Assembly: GCA_963920575.1 (NCBI GenBank)
Contig: OY986964.1
Location: 15,675,460 to 15,739,459 of the forward strand
Length of the DNA: 64,000 nt
DNA from: Narthecium ossifragum
Lineage: Eukaryota > Streptophyta > Magnoliopsida > Dioscoreales > Nartheciaceae
Direction of reading: 5' to 3'
In this document: positions 1 to 12,500 of the stretch, piece after piece
Numbering within the stretch: the first letter of the stretch is position 1
How the letters are laid out: the number at the start of each line of letters is the position of its first letter
Position numbers and translations under genes: made by a program
The notes under the pieces: model-generated
What the model was told of the DNA's origin: nothing
Seen by the model: the letters and a program-made list of their open reading frames with translations, nothing else
Databases searched by the model: none

Positions 1-411
1 AACAAAGATAGATTATGCCGTTGGAAACATAAACCTTATTTTAGGGATTCATGTAAGCTTAAGAAGCTGTGGATTCATAATGTTGAGAGAAGAGAACAAG
101 AGGATAACTAGAGAAGATTGAAGGCGAAACTAGGGTGGATTCAGTAATACCTAAGTCACCTATCCATTGATTCAAATTGATCAACATTTTCTTTCTTTTC
201 TTTATTAGTTTAGATAACTCTATCCTATCTTTGATCTTTTGCTTAGTTTTAGGGTTTTGAGAATTGATTTTGATTTCCAACGTTTTCCCTGTGGTTCGAC
301 TCCGAATTTCACCACTAGTCTACGTAGTAGTATTAGATATTGAATAAGGATATAAATTTAAGATTTGATTGAGGTTAGCAACGTTTTAACGACGACGTTT
401 GCGAGCGATCA
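1..411 (+). repeat. Probable 3' (U5) end of a decayed LTR, start outside window
   Basis: There is no convincing coding sequence. Around 285-340 the sequence reads like the U5 of plant gypsy LTRs: a 'CCTGTGGTTCGACTCC' stretch followed by CACCACTAGTCTACG. This resembles the 'TCGTGGGATCGACTCG' block just before the LTR ends of A1-A3. The putative LTR would end in CA near 411. No primer binding site follows, so this would be a solo or broken LTR. The assignment is an inference from resemblance only. Confidence 0.33.
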
Positions 412-1684
412 TAAATCACAAACCACATGCAAACTATCTCATGAATCTCTACACTCAAGTACAACCATCATGTAGGACTATTAATACGTCAACGGAACTC
501 TGTTCCTTCAACTCTATAATCATTAAAATCATATTCATGAGATTATACTTAGAAAAGTTTACACAAATCCAACTAAGAAAGATCAAAAGTTACACTAGGG
601 TTTCATGGTATTCCTAAGAACAAGAAAACTAGCCACTCATCTCTTGGAAATCAGCCATAGGTGTAGAAGATGAAGCCGTCGATCCCCGCGGAAAGATCAC
701 CGTCTTCAAAACCCTAACCTTCTCCTCCAAAAGTGCTCCAAAAGATGACTATTTTCGGCTGGAATAACCCCATTATGTATTAGAAACCCTTAATCCCGGA
801 ATTAGGAGTTATAGTTGAACTTAAACTCTAATTTCCCTAAATTCCGGGTTGCTGACGTCATCGGAGCGATCGATTGGATTGAAACCGACCGATCGGGCTT
901 CCCAGTTTGATTGGGTTAATAACTGCCACGTCATCAGCTTCCTTATTCTTCAACTTCTACTCAAACTCTAACTTGGAGTCAATTCTAGGGCCAATCTATA
1001 CAGAATCTGAGCCGATCTTCAACATGAGAGTTATAGATCTGGAAGTCTTCTGTCATCACCAAATTAATTCATAATATTCTGATTAATGTAGAATATTTGG
1101 AGAATATTCTCTTGAGCTTCGACGGTGCAGCTTTCCAGCTTATGTATCTTCATGTATTCTTGAAATCTGCTATCACACCATCAGAAATATTGCAAAGTGT
1201 CCAACATGAACATTGTAGACCTCTGAGTCTTCTACAATTTCCCAAAGTTTCAGAATATTTGGAGTTTCAAAGAGTATCTGGCGAATATTTTCCCAATGGT
1301 CAACGAAGCTATATTTTTCTTCATTTTAGCCGAATTTCTTATATCTCTTCTCAAACCATGATTAAACCTGAAATCAACTAATAAATCGTCAAATACACCT
1401 ACTCTAGGCCTAACAAAAGGTAATTTAAGGGGTTTAATTAGGATTAATTAGTGACTTATCATGGACCTACAACGCTTGTGGACCAGCTGCAGGGCCTATG
1501 TCTCACACACCGCTTTCCGAAGATGAGCTATGCTTATATGCTTGATTAACAATTGATCTAAGCTTTGTAGGATTTTATCTCGATTTTATCCCGATTTATG
1601 CAGGTGTTTCCTGGATTTTATCGAAACCCTATTTTTATATGAGCTGAGCTGTTCGAGGTCAGATCTTGGCTCGTACATGCATGA
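412..1684 (-). repeat. Decayed minus-strand LTR-like sequence, no gene seen
   Basis: The stretch is AT-rich and has no credible ORF. Parts resemble the reverse-oriented M-type LTRs further right: 'ACTAGCCACTCAT', a CTCC-rich block near 700-740, and a CGATCGATTGG...CCGACCGATCGGG pair near 868-900 like the U3 palindromes described elsewhere in the window. The 5-bp repeat CATGA at 1680-1684 is the left TSD of solo LTR X1. No ends could be placed, so this remains unclassified apart from its LTR-like texture. Confidence 0.3.
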
Positions 1685-4600
1685 TGTGAGGACCCTTACC
1701 TCCAACCTGTCCGACCGCGTCGGTCGAGGGTCTGGTTCGGTTGGTTTGGCATGGTTGGCATTACTTCACGATCCCCTTTGATCGTTGCGGCTCCGGGGGT
1801 AATTTGGTAAATTACCCTTGGCGGAGTTGGTTTCACACACGCGTTGTGCACACACGGCCATGTGGTGATGTATGTGCTTGATTAGATCATCAGGGGAATC
1901 CTAGATCGGAAGATCTTGATTAGATCAAAGTTTGAGCTCATGGGATCAGATCTGGCTGATCGGACGGCCAGAATCTAATCTTAAGCCATTAGTACTTAAG
2001 CCTCCACTTAACCCATCTACTGCTAGGGCTTTAGCCGCGATTAAGAGAGAGAGCTCATCGCGACGAGAGAGAGAGCTCATCGTGACGAGAGAGAGAGGGA
2101 GGGTCGTGAGAAGATCCCGTGCGGCGGCGGCGCGTGCATACACTTCCGGAAGTCTAGGCTCTCCACTGGCAACTGTGACTGGAGACGGATAGGTCGACGG
2201 CGACGACAGAGAGCTCGACACGGCCGGGCTAGGAGAAGATCTTGATGATCTAGAGGTAGGGTTTGATCTAATCACGTGATTAGGCTCTACTAGAGTAAAA
2301 TAGGGTTTGATGCTTGTGGTTTTGGATTGTTGATTGCTCTGTGGTTTTCCTTGGCTCCGATGGTTGGAAATTGTTAGTTCTCTCATTCTTCTTGGATTTC
2401 AGTAGAGTTTTCTGTGGATTTCTCTTTGAATTTCTTATGGGATTTCTCGTTAGTTTTCTCCTTGGCTTTCTCCCTCAGTTCTTGAGTTGCTTGTGAACTG
2501 AAGATTTGAAGCAAGCCAGCTTAGAATTTTTGGTTGTCTTGTGGATTTCGTGGCCTCTGGTTGTTGTTCTTCCTCGTTCAGTGCATTGCCGCTTCCTAGA
2601 TTTGTAATTTAATGGTGGATTTTGATGAGCTTTATTCCTCTTATATGTTTGTTTTTCATGGACTCCGACGTGGTTTATCTCCTTCTCAGATGTTATGCTA
2701 TGGATTCCGATGATAGGCCGTGTTTTGTTTTCTCCCCTATTTTCCTCATTCCCCTCTATCGTCGTCGTGGTTCAGTTCCTTGGGTATTCACGGGTTCTTG
2801 ACGAGATTTCTTTCCCTTCTCTGGTTATGCTTCTCTCTCCTCCCCTGTTCTTGGGTTGTCTGAAGCCTGAGTCGTTCTCCTCCCCCTCTTCCCGATTGCT
2901 AAACGAGAGTGTGTGTTGGATTTCCCTCGGAAACCAGCATCCCCTTTCTAGATTGCTGATCGGCAGGGAAGCCGATGAACGGTAACCAGGCAGTGGGCGG
3001 AGCAACATTACCTTGTGGATGTCTTTAGCCACTGCTTGAGTTCGTTCCTATGTCTCTAGCTATGTCAGTAGTGATGAAATGTGATCCTTAGTATTGCAGC
3101 CCAAGCTTCAAGTCATGTAAACTGAGGGAATTTAACTTGCTGGCCTTTCTCCCCTTTTGGAACTGGTTGGTTCAGGGTAGGCAAGCAAGGTAATTGTGGC
3201 TTTACCGATGTGCTGCTGTGAGCTTGACAGAGCTTGGTTGTTTTGTTGTTCTGTCAATTGGAATTGAGTCCTTAGTGAATCAAGATTGACTGAGAAATTG
3301 TTTGGCTTGCTGGTTGTGCTCTATCGGGTTGATCATGTCGTTTGGAGGTTGTTAGTTTGCGGGTTCTTCCCTCTTCCGGTCGATCTTTGGATACTTAGCT
3401 TTCTAGTCTAATTCATTTTTAAACTGTGTTATGTAGATGTTTATTGAAATGCTAGGCTACTGTCGAGTATGGCTATGATTTCCTGCGATCATGGTATATG
3501 TATGCCAAGCATGTTAGTTGCGTTTTATTATAGCATGTTCCCTCCTCTATTCGCTTCCTGTTAATTAATGTGAACTTCGCAATTTCTTATGCTCTTCGTC
3601 AACTATCCGATTGTGTGCTTTTTATCATGCTCAAGCCTAGGGCCGGCTGTGCGCCCGTTTATATTTTATTCGTGGGTTAACCAAGGGAGTAATGCCCCTT
3701 GGGAATGTTTAGTCTAATTGGGCCGAGGGTGTGCCCTTGGTTATCGAATGATATTATATATGGTTTAGATGTATGAATGCCATGGTTGGATTTTATATAG
3801 CTCTGAAATGCAAAACCCTACTCTATAACTATGGTATATCATGTTGGATAATTGACTGATGATTTGTCATGTAGAGACACCTAGGCCTAGTTGTTTGATT
3901 TAGCTCATGCATGCTACTTGCATTAGAGGCATCCAGGCTAGGTGGTAGGCGATGGATTCGATCGCCGATCCGGGGTTCTCGGGTAGCCCGGATCTAGCCC
4001 TAGGACCGGGGTTGGGTGGTCGAGAATTAGGACGTGATTGTCAGCAATGATTAGGTTTGATATTATTTGAGGTTATTGCTATAGTCGACTGTGGATTATT
4101 TACTTGTATTTGAGGTGTAGAGGTCGTGTCGGTCTCCAAGGCCAAGTGCTAAGGATGGTTGTCGATATCCCTGACATGTTTGTCCCCGTGAGAGATGGTA
4201 TGACTAGGCAGGGTGGTACCTGGACAGGAGCCCGCAGTCTTTGTTTCCTCTCGTTCGTTCTTGGGTGAGGGTGGGACCTGGACAGGAGCCCTCGGGAATC
4301 GACGGGGTTATGGGACCCCTTGGCATACCTTAGGCTTAGGCGGAGAACGACACAGTTGTAGTTTCCCTTCCTTTCTGTGCGACGTAGAGTAGAACCCTAC
4401 TGGGCATTGTTGCTCACCCTACCTGGGCTGCATCGGCGATGCAGGTCGATGCAGTTCCTTCTTTTAGGTGTTCCTTTAGAAGATGGCGCGGTATTTTGAG
4501 GTGATCGAGGACTTGGAGCGTTGAGGAGTTCGTCAACAGATAATTTACAGCTTTAATCTATGATGTACAAATTGATGTATAAATTAAGGTATAACAGGAT

Positions 4601-4922
4601 GTATTCAAGAACAGAATTGTATATGTATTAATTCAATTGTATTTGAGGAAGATTGTCATAGTATTGATGTAGACATTTGAGAAATGTAATAATTAGTTAT
4701 TTTTCCATGTTATCATTGTACAAGTTGAATTCGGAATATTATGAATGTACATGTTTCCAGTGTTATAATTATAACGGGAATTCTGCCAAAATTTTTATGA
4801 ATTTGAGGATTAAATTGTTTTAATTCATAGCAGTTATATACTTGTGCGCCAATTGATGATGTAAACAAGTTTAGGTGGCTCACGTCTCGATCTGGATGGG
4901 TTTTCTGGGTCGGAGCGTGACA
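1685..4922 (+). mobile_element. Solo LTR X1 (long-LTR Ty3/gypsy family), TSD CATGA
   Basis: The element starts TGTGAGGACCC and ends GGGTCGGAGCGTGACA, that is TG...CA. It is flanked by identical 5-bp repeats CATGA at 1680-1684 and 4923-4927. It is 3238 bp long and has no primer binding site, polypurine tract or gag/pol sequence, as expected for a solo LTR left by recombination between two LTRs. Three further copies (X2, X3, X4) lie in this window. The size and end sequence would suit a Tekay/Del-type chromovirus, but no internal region is attached, so the lineage is inferred. ORFs within it are short and not conserved. Confidence 0.85.
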
Positions 4923-5700
4923 CATGATCTCGTCTGATCATCAACATGAGAGTTTCCAATCCAACTAGTTTCATAATTTTCGGAGTTTTCTACGATTTAT
5001 GGTGATTTTTCTTCGGATCTGCAACGAGACTGTAATTAGTGAATTCCGGGAAGATTAGCCATTAAATTAATCCAATTCTTGGGCTGCATGTTCCTAGTAT
5101 CCTAATCTACACCTATCCAAGTTTAATTTGAAATCTGACGTCGTTTGGACGTCGAATTGCGAAGATTTCATCGTCTCAAATTGTAGTTACTGTAGCAAAT
5201 CCGAAAATGCATAATCTTAGTGGATTTTGGTGTTTATGGTGTTTAATCTTTCTAGAATCATGTAATTAAAGTTCCTAGTGACATCTAGGATTGGTATGTC
5301 TAATTTGGTAAGTTTTAGATATTTTAATCCACGGCTTCGGCTTGATTAGCTAGTTACTAATCCCTCTCTGCTTAGCAATTAAAGAGCAAACATGTCTAAT
5401 ATCTTTATGTGAATTGGATTATGCTTAATTAGCATAATTTAGATATTCATACCTCGGCTTTTCGGCATTTATTCTTTGTTACTATTTCCATTGCTTAGCT
5501 AGTTGTTAATTGACAAGCATGCCTAGTATAGATGTATATGTGTTTTGAATTATGTTACGGAGCATGTATGCCTAGTTTTACACTAACTGGTTGAGTTGGT
5601 TGAGAATCATAGCATGCACCTCATTTAGTTATTTTTCATACTATTGGAACCTTGTGCGTCTTATGCCTAGTATAGTTGTTATATTTTATAAATATGCTTT
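4923..5700. other. Unclassified AT-rich sequence between X1 and A1
   Basis: This stretch has no coding sequence. It starts with the right TSD of X1 (CATGA, 4923-4927) and ends at the A1 insertion point. It should include part of the X2 LTR, because X2 resumes right after A1 at 16132, but I could not find the X2 start here. It could instead belong to the same decayed element as 412-1684. Confidence 0.3.
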
Positions 5701-6052
5701 TGATGAGAATGCATAATGTAATATTTTTATCCCTTAATACTTAGTCTCCTGTGCTTATTTAGTTCCTAAATACACTCATTATTCTTATATTTTGATTTAG
5801 GATGCAATTGAAGTCCTTAAGTCGAAAAGAAGCTGAAAAGAGTGCATGGATCAATTTTAAAGATTTATCTGTACCTGCTCATGAAGAACCAGAGGATGTG
5901 CCATACATGGTTGGAAAGCTCTTGAAGTCTAGATTTTGGAGAGTTTTACGGTTCGTGATTGCAAGTTTCCTAGAGGAAGTTACGGCAATTTCAGTACCGA
6001 TGCGCAGTCTGAATGGCAGAAAGGAAAATAAGCTGGAAGTCTGAGCGATCCG

Positions 6053-6470
6053 CCGATCGATCGGACCACGCAAAAACGTGACAGAACATGTGTTTTTCAG
6101 CCACAACGCATCCGATCGATCCCTCCATCGCTCCTATGGGGTCTGATCGATCCGACACCAATGGTCCGATCGATCGGACTTGGAAAAAGTCAAAAACAGC
6201 GGATTTTTACTCAACCAATCGATCCAACACTCATAATTCGATCGATCGGACTTGGGAATAAAAGGGTGACAGAACGTATGCTTTTTAGAGGAACACAGTT
6301 CGATCGATCGGACCATCGATCGAACTCGGGAAGAGCCAGAGACGAAGGATTTTTACGAAATCGATCGATCCGACTCCCTTAGTCCGATCGATCGGGCTCG
6401 GGCGTGAATAGAAGTTGAAGATTTTAATGAGACCGATCGATCCAGCATCCAAGGTCCGATCGATCGGACT
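6053..6470 (+). repeat. U3 array of CCGATCGATCGG palindromes (A1 5' LTR)
   Basis: At least ten copies of CCGATCGATCGG or close variants lie in about 420 bp, for example at 6053-6064, 6166-6177, near 6240, 6302, 6385 and 6456. Most come as facing pairs, ...GATCGATCC, a spacer of about 10-12 bp, then CCGATCGATCGGAC. The pairs repeat every 70-85 bp with different spacers. The array lies directly upstream of the TATA box, so a role as regulatory binding sites is likely but inferred. Confidence 0.85.
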
Positions 6471-6528
6471 TTCCCAGTAACAAAAATCAACGATTGTGAT
6501 CTAATCCGAGGGTGGATACAATTGAGGC

Positions 6529-6536
6529 TATAAATA
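6529..6536 (+). promoter_or_regulatory. TATA box of A1 5' LTR
   Basis: TATAAATA in the context GAGGCTATAAATAGGACTC. It follows the palindrome array and precedes 'TCTAGGGTTTGAGGGGG', where transcription would start about 30 bp downstream. The same site occurs in every A-type LTR here. Confidence 0.75.
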
Positions 6537-7434
6537 GGACTCTTTCTAGGGTTTGAGGGGGATTTCTTGGACACTTTTGGCTACTCTTTCTCCTCCTTTA
6601 TATTTTTTCTAGGTTTTCTTTTGCTTTATGAAATCTTTTGGAGGATTGTTGTTGATGGCCCTGCTTGGCTAAATCTTGATCCTTGGTCGAGGAAACTGAA
6701 ACCTCGGAATCAATGAAACTGTGAGATCTAATTTATTTTTATTGTTCAGTTTATACATGAGTATTGGATGTTCTTCTGAGATTAAATCTTCATGATTACC
6801 TTGTTTAATTGCTAGGAGGCCTACTAGTTTATTATTCATGGTGATCTACCGCTAGGTTCGATATCAAATCCGGAATTGTTTGATCCCTCTAATCTGCGAA
6901 GCAACTAGGATCTAATAATTTACTGCTGATCAGATCTTGTTAGATCTTAGGAAGAATATTCAACTAGATTAAATGCAACCGCTTGTGCTTGTGTTGTTTA
7001 ACTTCATCGATCTCCCTATTCTTAACGCTGCTACTAGATTAAATGTACAGCGCTTGTATTAGGTTGTCCAGTAGTTAGGGTTGATTAGATCGCTTGTTTC
7101 TAATTAACTAAAATTGAGGAGAGATTCGGATTTCATTCGGACGGTGAATATTCATGGTATAAATTGATTGATACTTGCATCTATGATCAGTTATTGGATT
7201 CCGATGGTGGATGTTGACTCAGACCAAGGTTTGTTCTTTTGATTTAACGCGTTTCTTCGCTTTAGATTATTTCTTTATTGTTTTTCCTCACGTTTAAAAC
7301 CCCCTCATCTTTGTTCACTGAGCACAAAACTAGGCTAAACACTCTTCGTGGGATCGACTCGTACTCGCACTACTACATTTATTTTAATGAGTACTGGATT
7401 TATTTTTGAGTGCCTGCGACAGCACATCAAATTT

Positions 7435-7451
7435 TGGCGCCGTTGCCGGGG
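7435..7451 (+). other. Primer binding site, tRNA-Asp (A1)
   Basis: TGGCGCCGTTGCCGGGG lies 5 bp after the LTR end and is a perfect 17-nt complement of the 3' end of plant tRNA-Asp (…CCCCGGCAACGGCGCCA). This primer is typical of Athila/Tat-type elements. Confidence 0.9.
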
Positions 7452-7566
7452 AGTGATTCTAGTTGATTTTTGTGTTTATTGTGATCTTTATTTTCATAAA
7501 AAAAAAGAGTTATTCGAATTTTCTTGATTTCTTTTTCTCGTTTTGCCGGAATTCTCTTGATTGTTT

Positions 7567-9570
7567 ATGAGTATAGCTCGATCTTTTAATCAAGGTGGTT
7601 TACAGTACGATCCAGAGATAGAAAGAACTCTGCGCAGGTTAAGGAGAGAAGCTCGGATAAATCCTGAGGAGGACGATTTGGCTCTTGATCACGTATTTAT
7701 CAGTGATTCGGAATTAGAAGAGGAAGTCATGGCCGGAAATCAGACTTTGAAAGAACTTGCAGCCCCAGATTTGAATCAACAACCCTTATGCATTACATTT
7801 CCTACTTTGGATGTTGCTACTACTTTTGAATTGAAATCTGGACTAATACATCTCTTACCTACTTTTCATGGACTTACAGGTGAGGATCCTCACAAGCATT
7901 TAAAGGAGCTTCATGTGGTGTCCACAAGTATGAAACCTATGGGGGTGACTGAAGATCAAATCAAATTGAGAGCGTTTCCGTTTTCTTTGAAGGATTCGGC
8001 TAAAGATTGGCTTTATTATTTACCATCTGGGAGTATTACCACATGGAACGAGATGAAGAGGTTTTTTTTAGAGAAGTATTTTCCAGCCTCAAGAGCGGCC
8101 AACATTAGGAAAGAGATCTGTGGTGTGAGGCAACATAATGGAGAATCTCTACATGAATATTGGGAATGTTTTAAGAAATTATGTGCAAGCTGTCCCCATC
8201 ATAAAATTAGTGAGCAATTACTTATTCAATATTTTTATGAGGGCTTACTAATCAATGACAGGAGTATGATTGATGCCGCTAGTGGAGGAGCTTTGGTGGA
8301 TAAAACACCTGAAGCCGCGAGGAACTTGATTGCAAATATGACGGCTAATTCTCAACAATTTAATACTAGACTTGATTCTTATTTAAAACATGTTAATGAG
8401 GTAAATGTTTCATCTCTTGAACAACAGATTGCGAGTCTAACTTCTCTTGTTCGTCAAATGGCTGTAGGTAACATGCAAACAGCGAAGGTTTGTGGAATTT
8501 GTTCGGTGGCGGGACATCCAACCGATATGTGCCCAACTCTTCAAGAGGAGCCCATTGAACAAGTAAATGCAGCTGGGAGTTTCCCAGGACCACCGCAAAG
8601 GAAGTATGATCCCTATTCAAACACGTATAATCCGGGATGGAGGGATCACCCCAATCTCAACTATGGGAATCCACAAGTAAATCAGCCTACAACTCAATTT
8701 CGCTCAACTGGACAGCAATATCAACAATATAGACCGTCATACCCTCCGAGACAACAACCAAACCCAACTCCGAATTCTGGTATGTCTTTAGAAGATATTG
8801 TTAATTCCCTTGCTACTAGTGCTATGCAATTTCAACAGGATACAAAACAATTTCAACAAGATGCAAAGGCCAGTATCCAAGGTTTGGAACATCAATTGGG
8901 GCAGATGGCGTCAGCAATTAGCAAGCTAGAGGCGCAAAATTTGGGAAAATTACCCTCCCAAACGGTAATAAATCCAAGAGAAAATGCAAGTGCAATCATT
9001 TTGAGAAGTGGTAAAGAAGTTGAGACTCCAATCAAGGAAATTCCTGCATCTTCTCTGCAAGGAAACGAGCAAGACATCGTCGCGGAAAAAATCTTTCCTG
9101 ATGACGATGACGTACCTAAACGTAAGTTTCCACCTCTTTCTGATTATAAACCTGTACCTCCTTTTCCTCAGGCTTTGACAGAATCAAGAAAATATGAGAA
9201 GAATTCAGATCTATATGAGACTTTTCGCCGATGCGAGGTAAATATTCCACTCTTAGATGCTCTTAAACAAGTACCTCGTTATGCTAAATTCTTGAAAGAA
9301 TTGTGCACAATTAAGAGAAAGCAGAAACTTAAAGGATGTGAGAAGGTGAAAGTAGGGGAAAATGTTTCTGCAATTCTGCAAAGAAAAATTCCTACGAAGT
9401 GTAGGGATCCAGGTATGTTTACTATCCCATGTACTATTGGTAACACCAAATTTGAGAAAGCTATGTTAGATTTGGGAGCTTCTATCAATGTCATGCCATA
9501 TTCTATATATTCTTCTTTAAAACTTGGGGCTTTGAATGAAACTGGTGTTGTAATTAAATTGGCTGACTGA
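7567..9570 (+). CDS. gag: A1 Gag and start of protease, up to internal stop
   Basis: This is the first part of the A1 polyprotein. I use the ATG at 7567 (Met-Ser-Ile-Ala-Arg); an in-frame TTG lies 6 nt upstream. Gag supplies the capsid and nucleocapsid of the retrotransposon particle. The Retrotrans_gag-type region runs from about residue 130 to 270 (FPFSLKDSAKDWLYYLPSG, then WNEMKRFFLEKYF). A CCHC zinc knuckle lies at 8491-8532 (C-GI-C-SVAG-H-PTDM-C). It is followed by a Pro/Gln/Tyr-rich stretch and two short FQQD repeats. The aspartic protease starts near 9400 and has the DLGAS active-site motif at about 9466-9480. A TGA at 9568-9570 ends the frame 30 codons later. A2 and A3 have AGA (Arg) at this codon, so the stop is a private mutation. 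Confidence 0.88.
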   Translation: MSIARSFNQGGLQYDPEIERTLRRLRREARINPEEDDLALDHVFISDSELEEEVMAGNQTLKELAAPDLNQQPLCITFPTLDVATTFELKSGLIHLLPTFHGLTGEDPHKHLKELHVVSTSMKPMGVTEDQIKLRAFPFSLKDSAKDWLYYLPSGSITTWNEMKRFFLEKYFPASRAANIRKEICGVRQHNGESLHEYWECFKKLCASCPHHKISEQLLIQYFYEGLLINDRSMIDAASGGALVDKTPEAARNLIANMTANSQQFNTRLDSYLKHVNEVNVSSLEQQIASLTSLVRQMAVGNMQTAKVCGICSVAGHPTDMCPTLQEEPIEQVNAAGSFPGPPQRKYDPYSNTYNPGWRDHPNLNYGNPQVNQPTTQFRSTGQQYQQYRPSYPPRQQPNPTPNSGMSLEDIVNSLATSAMQFQQDTKQFQQDAKASIQGLEHQLGQMASAISKLEAQNLGKLPSQTVINPRENASAIILRSGKEVETPIKEIPASSLQGNEQDIVAEKIFPDDDDVPKRKFPPLSDYKPVPPFPQALTESRKYEKNSDLYETFRRCEVNIPLLDALKQVPRYAKFLKELCTIKRKQKLKGCEKVKVGENVSAILQRKIPTKCRDPGMFTIPCTIGNTKFEKAMLDLGASINVMPYSIYSSLKLGALNETGVVIKLAD

Positions 9571-12500
9571 TCTAACGCCTATCCTAAATGTGTAGTTGAA
9601 GATATTCTTGTGCAAGTCAATGATTTAGTTTTCCCTGCTGATTTTTATGTGCTTGATATGGAGAATGGTGATCATAGTACTTCTATTTTGTTGGGAAGAC
9701 CTTTCTTGAAGACATCCAAGACTAAGATAGATGTCCATAGTGGCACACTTACCATGGAATTTGATGGTGAAACTGTTAAGTTTAATATTTATGATGCCAT
9801 GAAATATCCTGCTGATGATTGTTCAGTGTATTCAGTTCATGTGATTGATTATTTATCACAGGAAGTTTTTGAACTTAGTGATAAAGATGAATTGGAAGTG
9901 GCTATTAGCAAATCTCTTGAGGAAGAAAATGAGGAGCTATCTTTGAGTACTAATTTACAGGAAACTGTTGCAACACTGAATGATTTTTCGATAATTCAGC
10001 AATCAGGTAACGATTCTTCTAGTTCATTGCCTATATCTAATGAGAAATCATTACCTTTTGAATTGCAAGCACCTATTCCAGATCTGAAACCTCTTCCTAA
10101 TCATCTTAAATATGCTTTTCTTGGAGATGAAGGAGTATTACCAGTGATTATCTCCAATAACCTTAGTGCACCACAGGAAGAAAAACTTGTGCAGGTTCTT
10201 AAGAAGCATAAGACAGCTATTGGTTGGACAATTGCAGACATCAAGGGAATCAGTCCAAGTACATGTATGCATCGTATCTTGGTTGAAGAGGGAGCGAAAC
10301 CTTCCCGCCAACCACAAAGAAGGTTAAATCCGCCCATGATGGATGTTGTAAAGAAGGAGATCCTCAAACTGCTTGAAGTTGGAGTGATCTATCCTATTTC
10401 GGAGAGCACTTGGGTTAGTCCAGTTCAAGTTGTTCCTAAAAAGACAGGAATAACCGTGATGAGAAATCACAAAGATGAGTTAGTTCCCACCCGTGTGCAA
10501 AATGGGTGGAGGGTTTGTATTGATTACAGAAAATTAAATGCTATAACCCGCAAGGACCACTTTCCTTTACCTTTTATTGATCAGATGCTTGAAAGGTTAG
10601 CTGGTCATTCTTATTATTGTTTTCTTGATGGTTATTCAGGGTATTTTCAGATTGCAATTGCCCCTGAAGATCAAGAAAAGACGACGTTCACATGCCCATT
10701 TGGAACTTTTGCATATCGTCGCATGCCTTTTGGTCTTTGCAACGCCCCAGCGACTTTCCAAAGGTGTATGGTTAGTATATTCTCAGATTATATTGAACAG
10801 ATCATAGAGGTTTTTATGGATGATTTCACAGTTTATGGAAACTCCTTTGATAATTGTTTACATAACCTTACACTTGTTCTTCAAAGATGCATAGAAACTA
10901 GCCTTGTGTTAAATTCTGAGAAATGTCATTTCATGGTTGAACAAGATATAGTTTTGGGTCATGTTGTTTCATCTAAAGGAATTGAGGTTGATAAAGCTAA
11001 AGTTGATGTCATTCAATCTTTACCTTATCCCACTAGTATGCGGGAAGTTCGTTCTTTTCTTGGACATGCAGGTTTTTACCGAAGATTCATCAAGGACTTC
11101 TCCAAAATAGCATTACCGTTGTGCACGTTGTTACAAAAGGACAAGGCTTTTGAGTTCGATGAAGCATGCAAAAAGGCATTTGATAAGCTGAAAGAATTGT
11201 TGACTTCTACTCCAATTATTCAACCCCCAGACTGGAGCGTTCCTTTCGAGATAATGTGTGATGTAAGTGATTATGCAGTGGGCGCAGTTTTGGGTCATAA
11301 GATTAGAAGAGCTTCTCATGCAATTTACTATGCTTCCAAGACTTTGGATGATGCCCAGAGAAATTATTCTACAACTGAAAAAGAACTTTTAGCTGTAGTG
11401 TTTGCTTTAGAAAAATTTCGTTCTTATTTACTTGGTACTAAAGTCATTGTTTATTCTGATCATGCAGCCCTTCGTTATTTAATGACGAAGAAGGAGGCAA
11501 AGCCGAGATTAATCCGATGGATACTTCTCTTGAGTGAATTTGATTTGGAGATAAAAGACAAAAGAGGAACAGAAAATCGAGTTGCAGATCATCTGAGTCG
11601 GTTAGTTCATGTGGAGGATAAACTTCGTCTACAGGAACCATTCCCTGATGAGCAATTGTTTTCTGCAACTGTGACATTACCTTGGTATGCAAATATTGTG
11701 AATTATTTGGTTACTAATATGTTACCTTCTGATTTGTCTAAGGCTCAAAGAGATAAGATTAAAAGTGATGCTAAATATTATGTGTGGGATGACCCATATT
11801 TATGGAAGCATTGTGCAGATCAAGTAATAAGAAGGTGCGTTCCTGAAAGTGAAATTATTTCTATACTCACTTTTTGTCATTCTTATGCTTGTGGAGGTCA
11901 CTTTGGAGTTAAGAGAACGGCCAGAAAAGTGTTAGAATGTGGTTTCTATTGGCCTTCTTTATTTCGAGATTCATACTCTCTTTGTAAGTCATACGAGAAT
12001 TGTCAAAAGACAGGTAATATATCCCAAAGGAATGAGATGCCACAAACCCCCATATTATTTTGCGAAATTTTCGATGTTTGGGGCATCGACTTCATGGGTC
12101 CGTTCCCTATATCTTTTGGTTATATTTATATTCTACTTGCTGTGGATTATGTTTCAAAATGGGTAGAAGCTAAAGCTACCAGGACTGATGATTCTAAAGT
12201 TGTTGCAGATTTTATCAAGTCTAACATATTATTCAGGTTTGGAATTCCGAGAGCTTTCATAAGTGATCGAGGCACGCACTTTTGCAATCGAACTGTGGAG
12301 GCGTTGCTAAGGAAGTACCATGTGACCCATAAGGTATCAACCGCCTATCATCCGCAAACGAGTGGACAAGCGGAAGTGTCAAATCGAGAGATCAAGTCCA
12401 TCATTGAAAAGACGGTAAATCCAAATAGAAAAGATTGGAGTTTGCGTTTGGATGATGCGTTGTGGGCATATAGGACTGCATATAAGACACCCATCGGTAT

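Larger units (their letters stand above)
5701..7429 (+). repeat. A1 5' LTR
   Basis: It starts TGATGAG and ends AGCACATCA, with a short inverted repeat TGATG/CATCA at the tips. In order it holds a conserved U3 block (about 5800-6040), a palindrome array (6053-6470), a TATA box, a CT-rich leader, and a U5 with the 'CTTCGTGGGATCGACTCG' block just before the end. It pairs with the 3' LTR at 14405-16131, with only scattered substitutions between the two. Confidence 0.92.

Noticed and set aside
1932..2985. Several frames in X1 as host exons
   Set aside because: They lie inside a solo LTR with a clear TSD and are not kept in X3 or X4.
5802..6044. Open frame in the A-type U3 block (also 14506-14964, 20219-20689, 28944-29549) as a small gene
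   Set aside because: It varies from 80 to 201 codons only because of the GATC-rich array and is frameshifted in A3 right after its start. The nucleotide block is conserved, not the protein.
6053..6470. Regularly spaced palindromes read as a CRISPR array
   Set aside because: Repeats are only about 12 bp, spacing is irregular, no cas genes exist, and the sequence is a plant LTR.
7435..7451. tRNA-Asp-like sequence as a tRNA gene
   Set aside because: Only the 17-nt complement of the tRNA 3' end is present, at the LTR border; there is no cloverleaf.
9568..9570. TGA in A1 as a programmed readthrough stop between Gag and Pol
   Set aside because: A2 and A3 have AGA here, and the stop lies inside the protease domain, so it is best read as a mutation.
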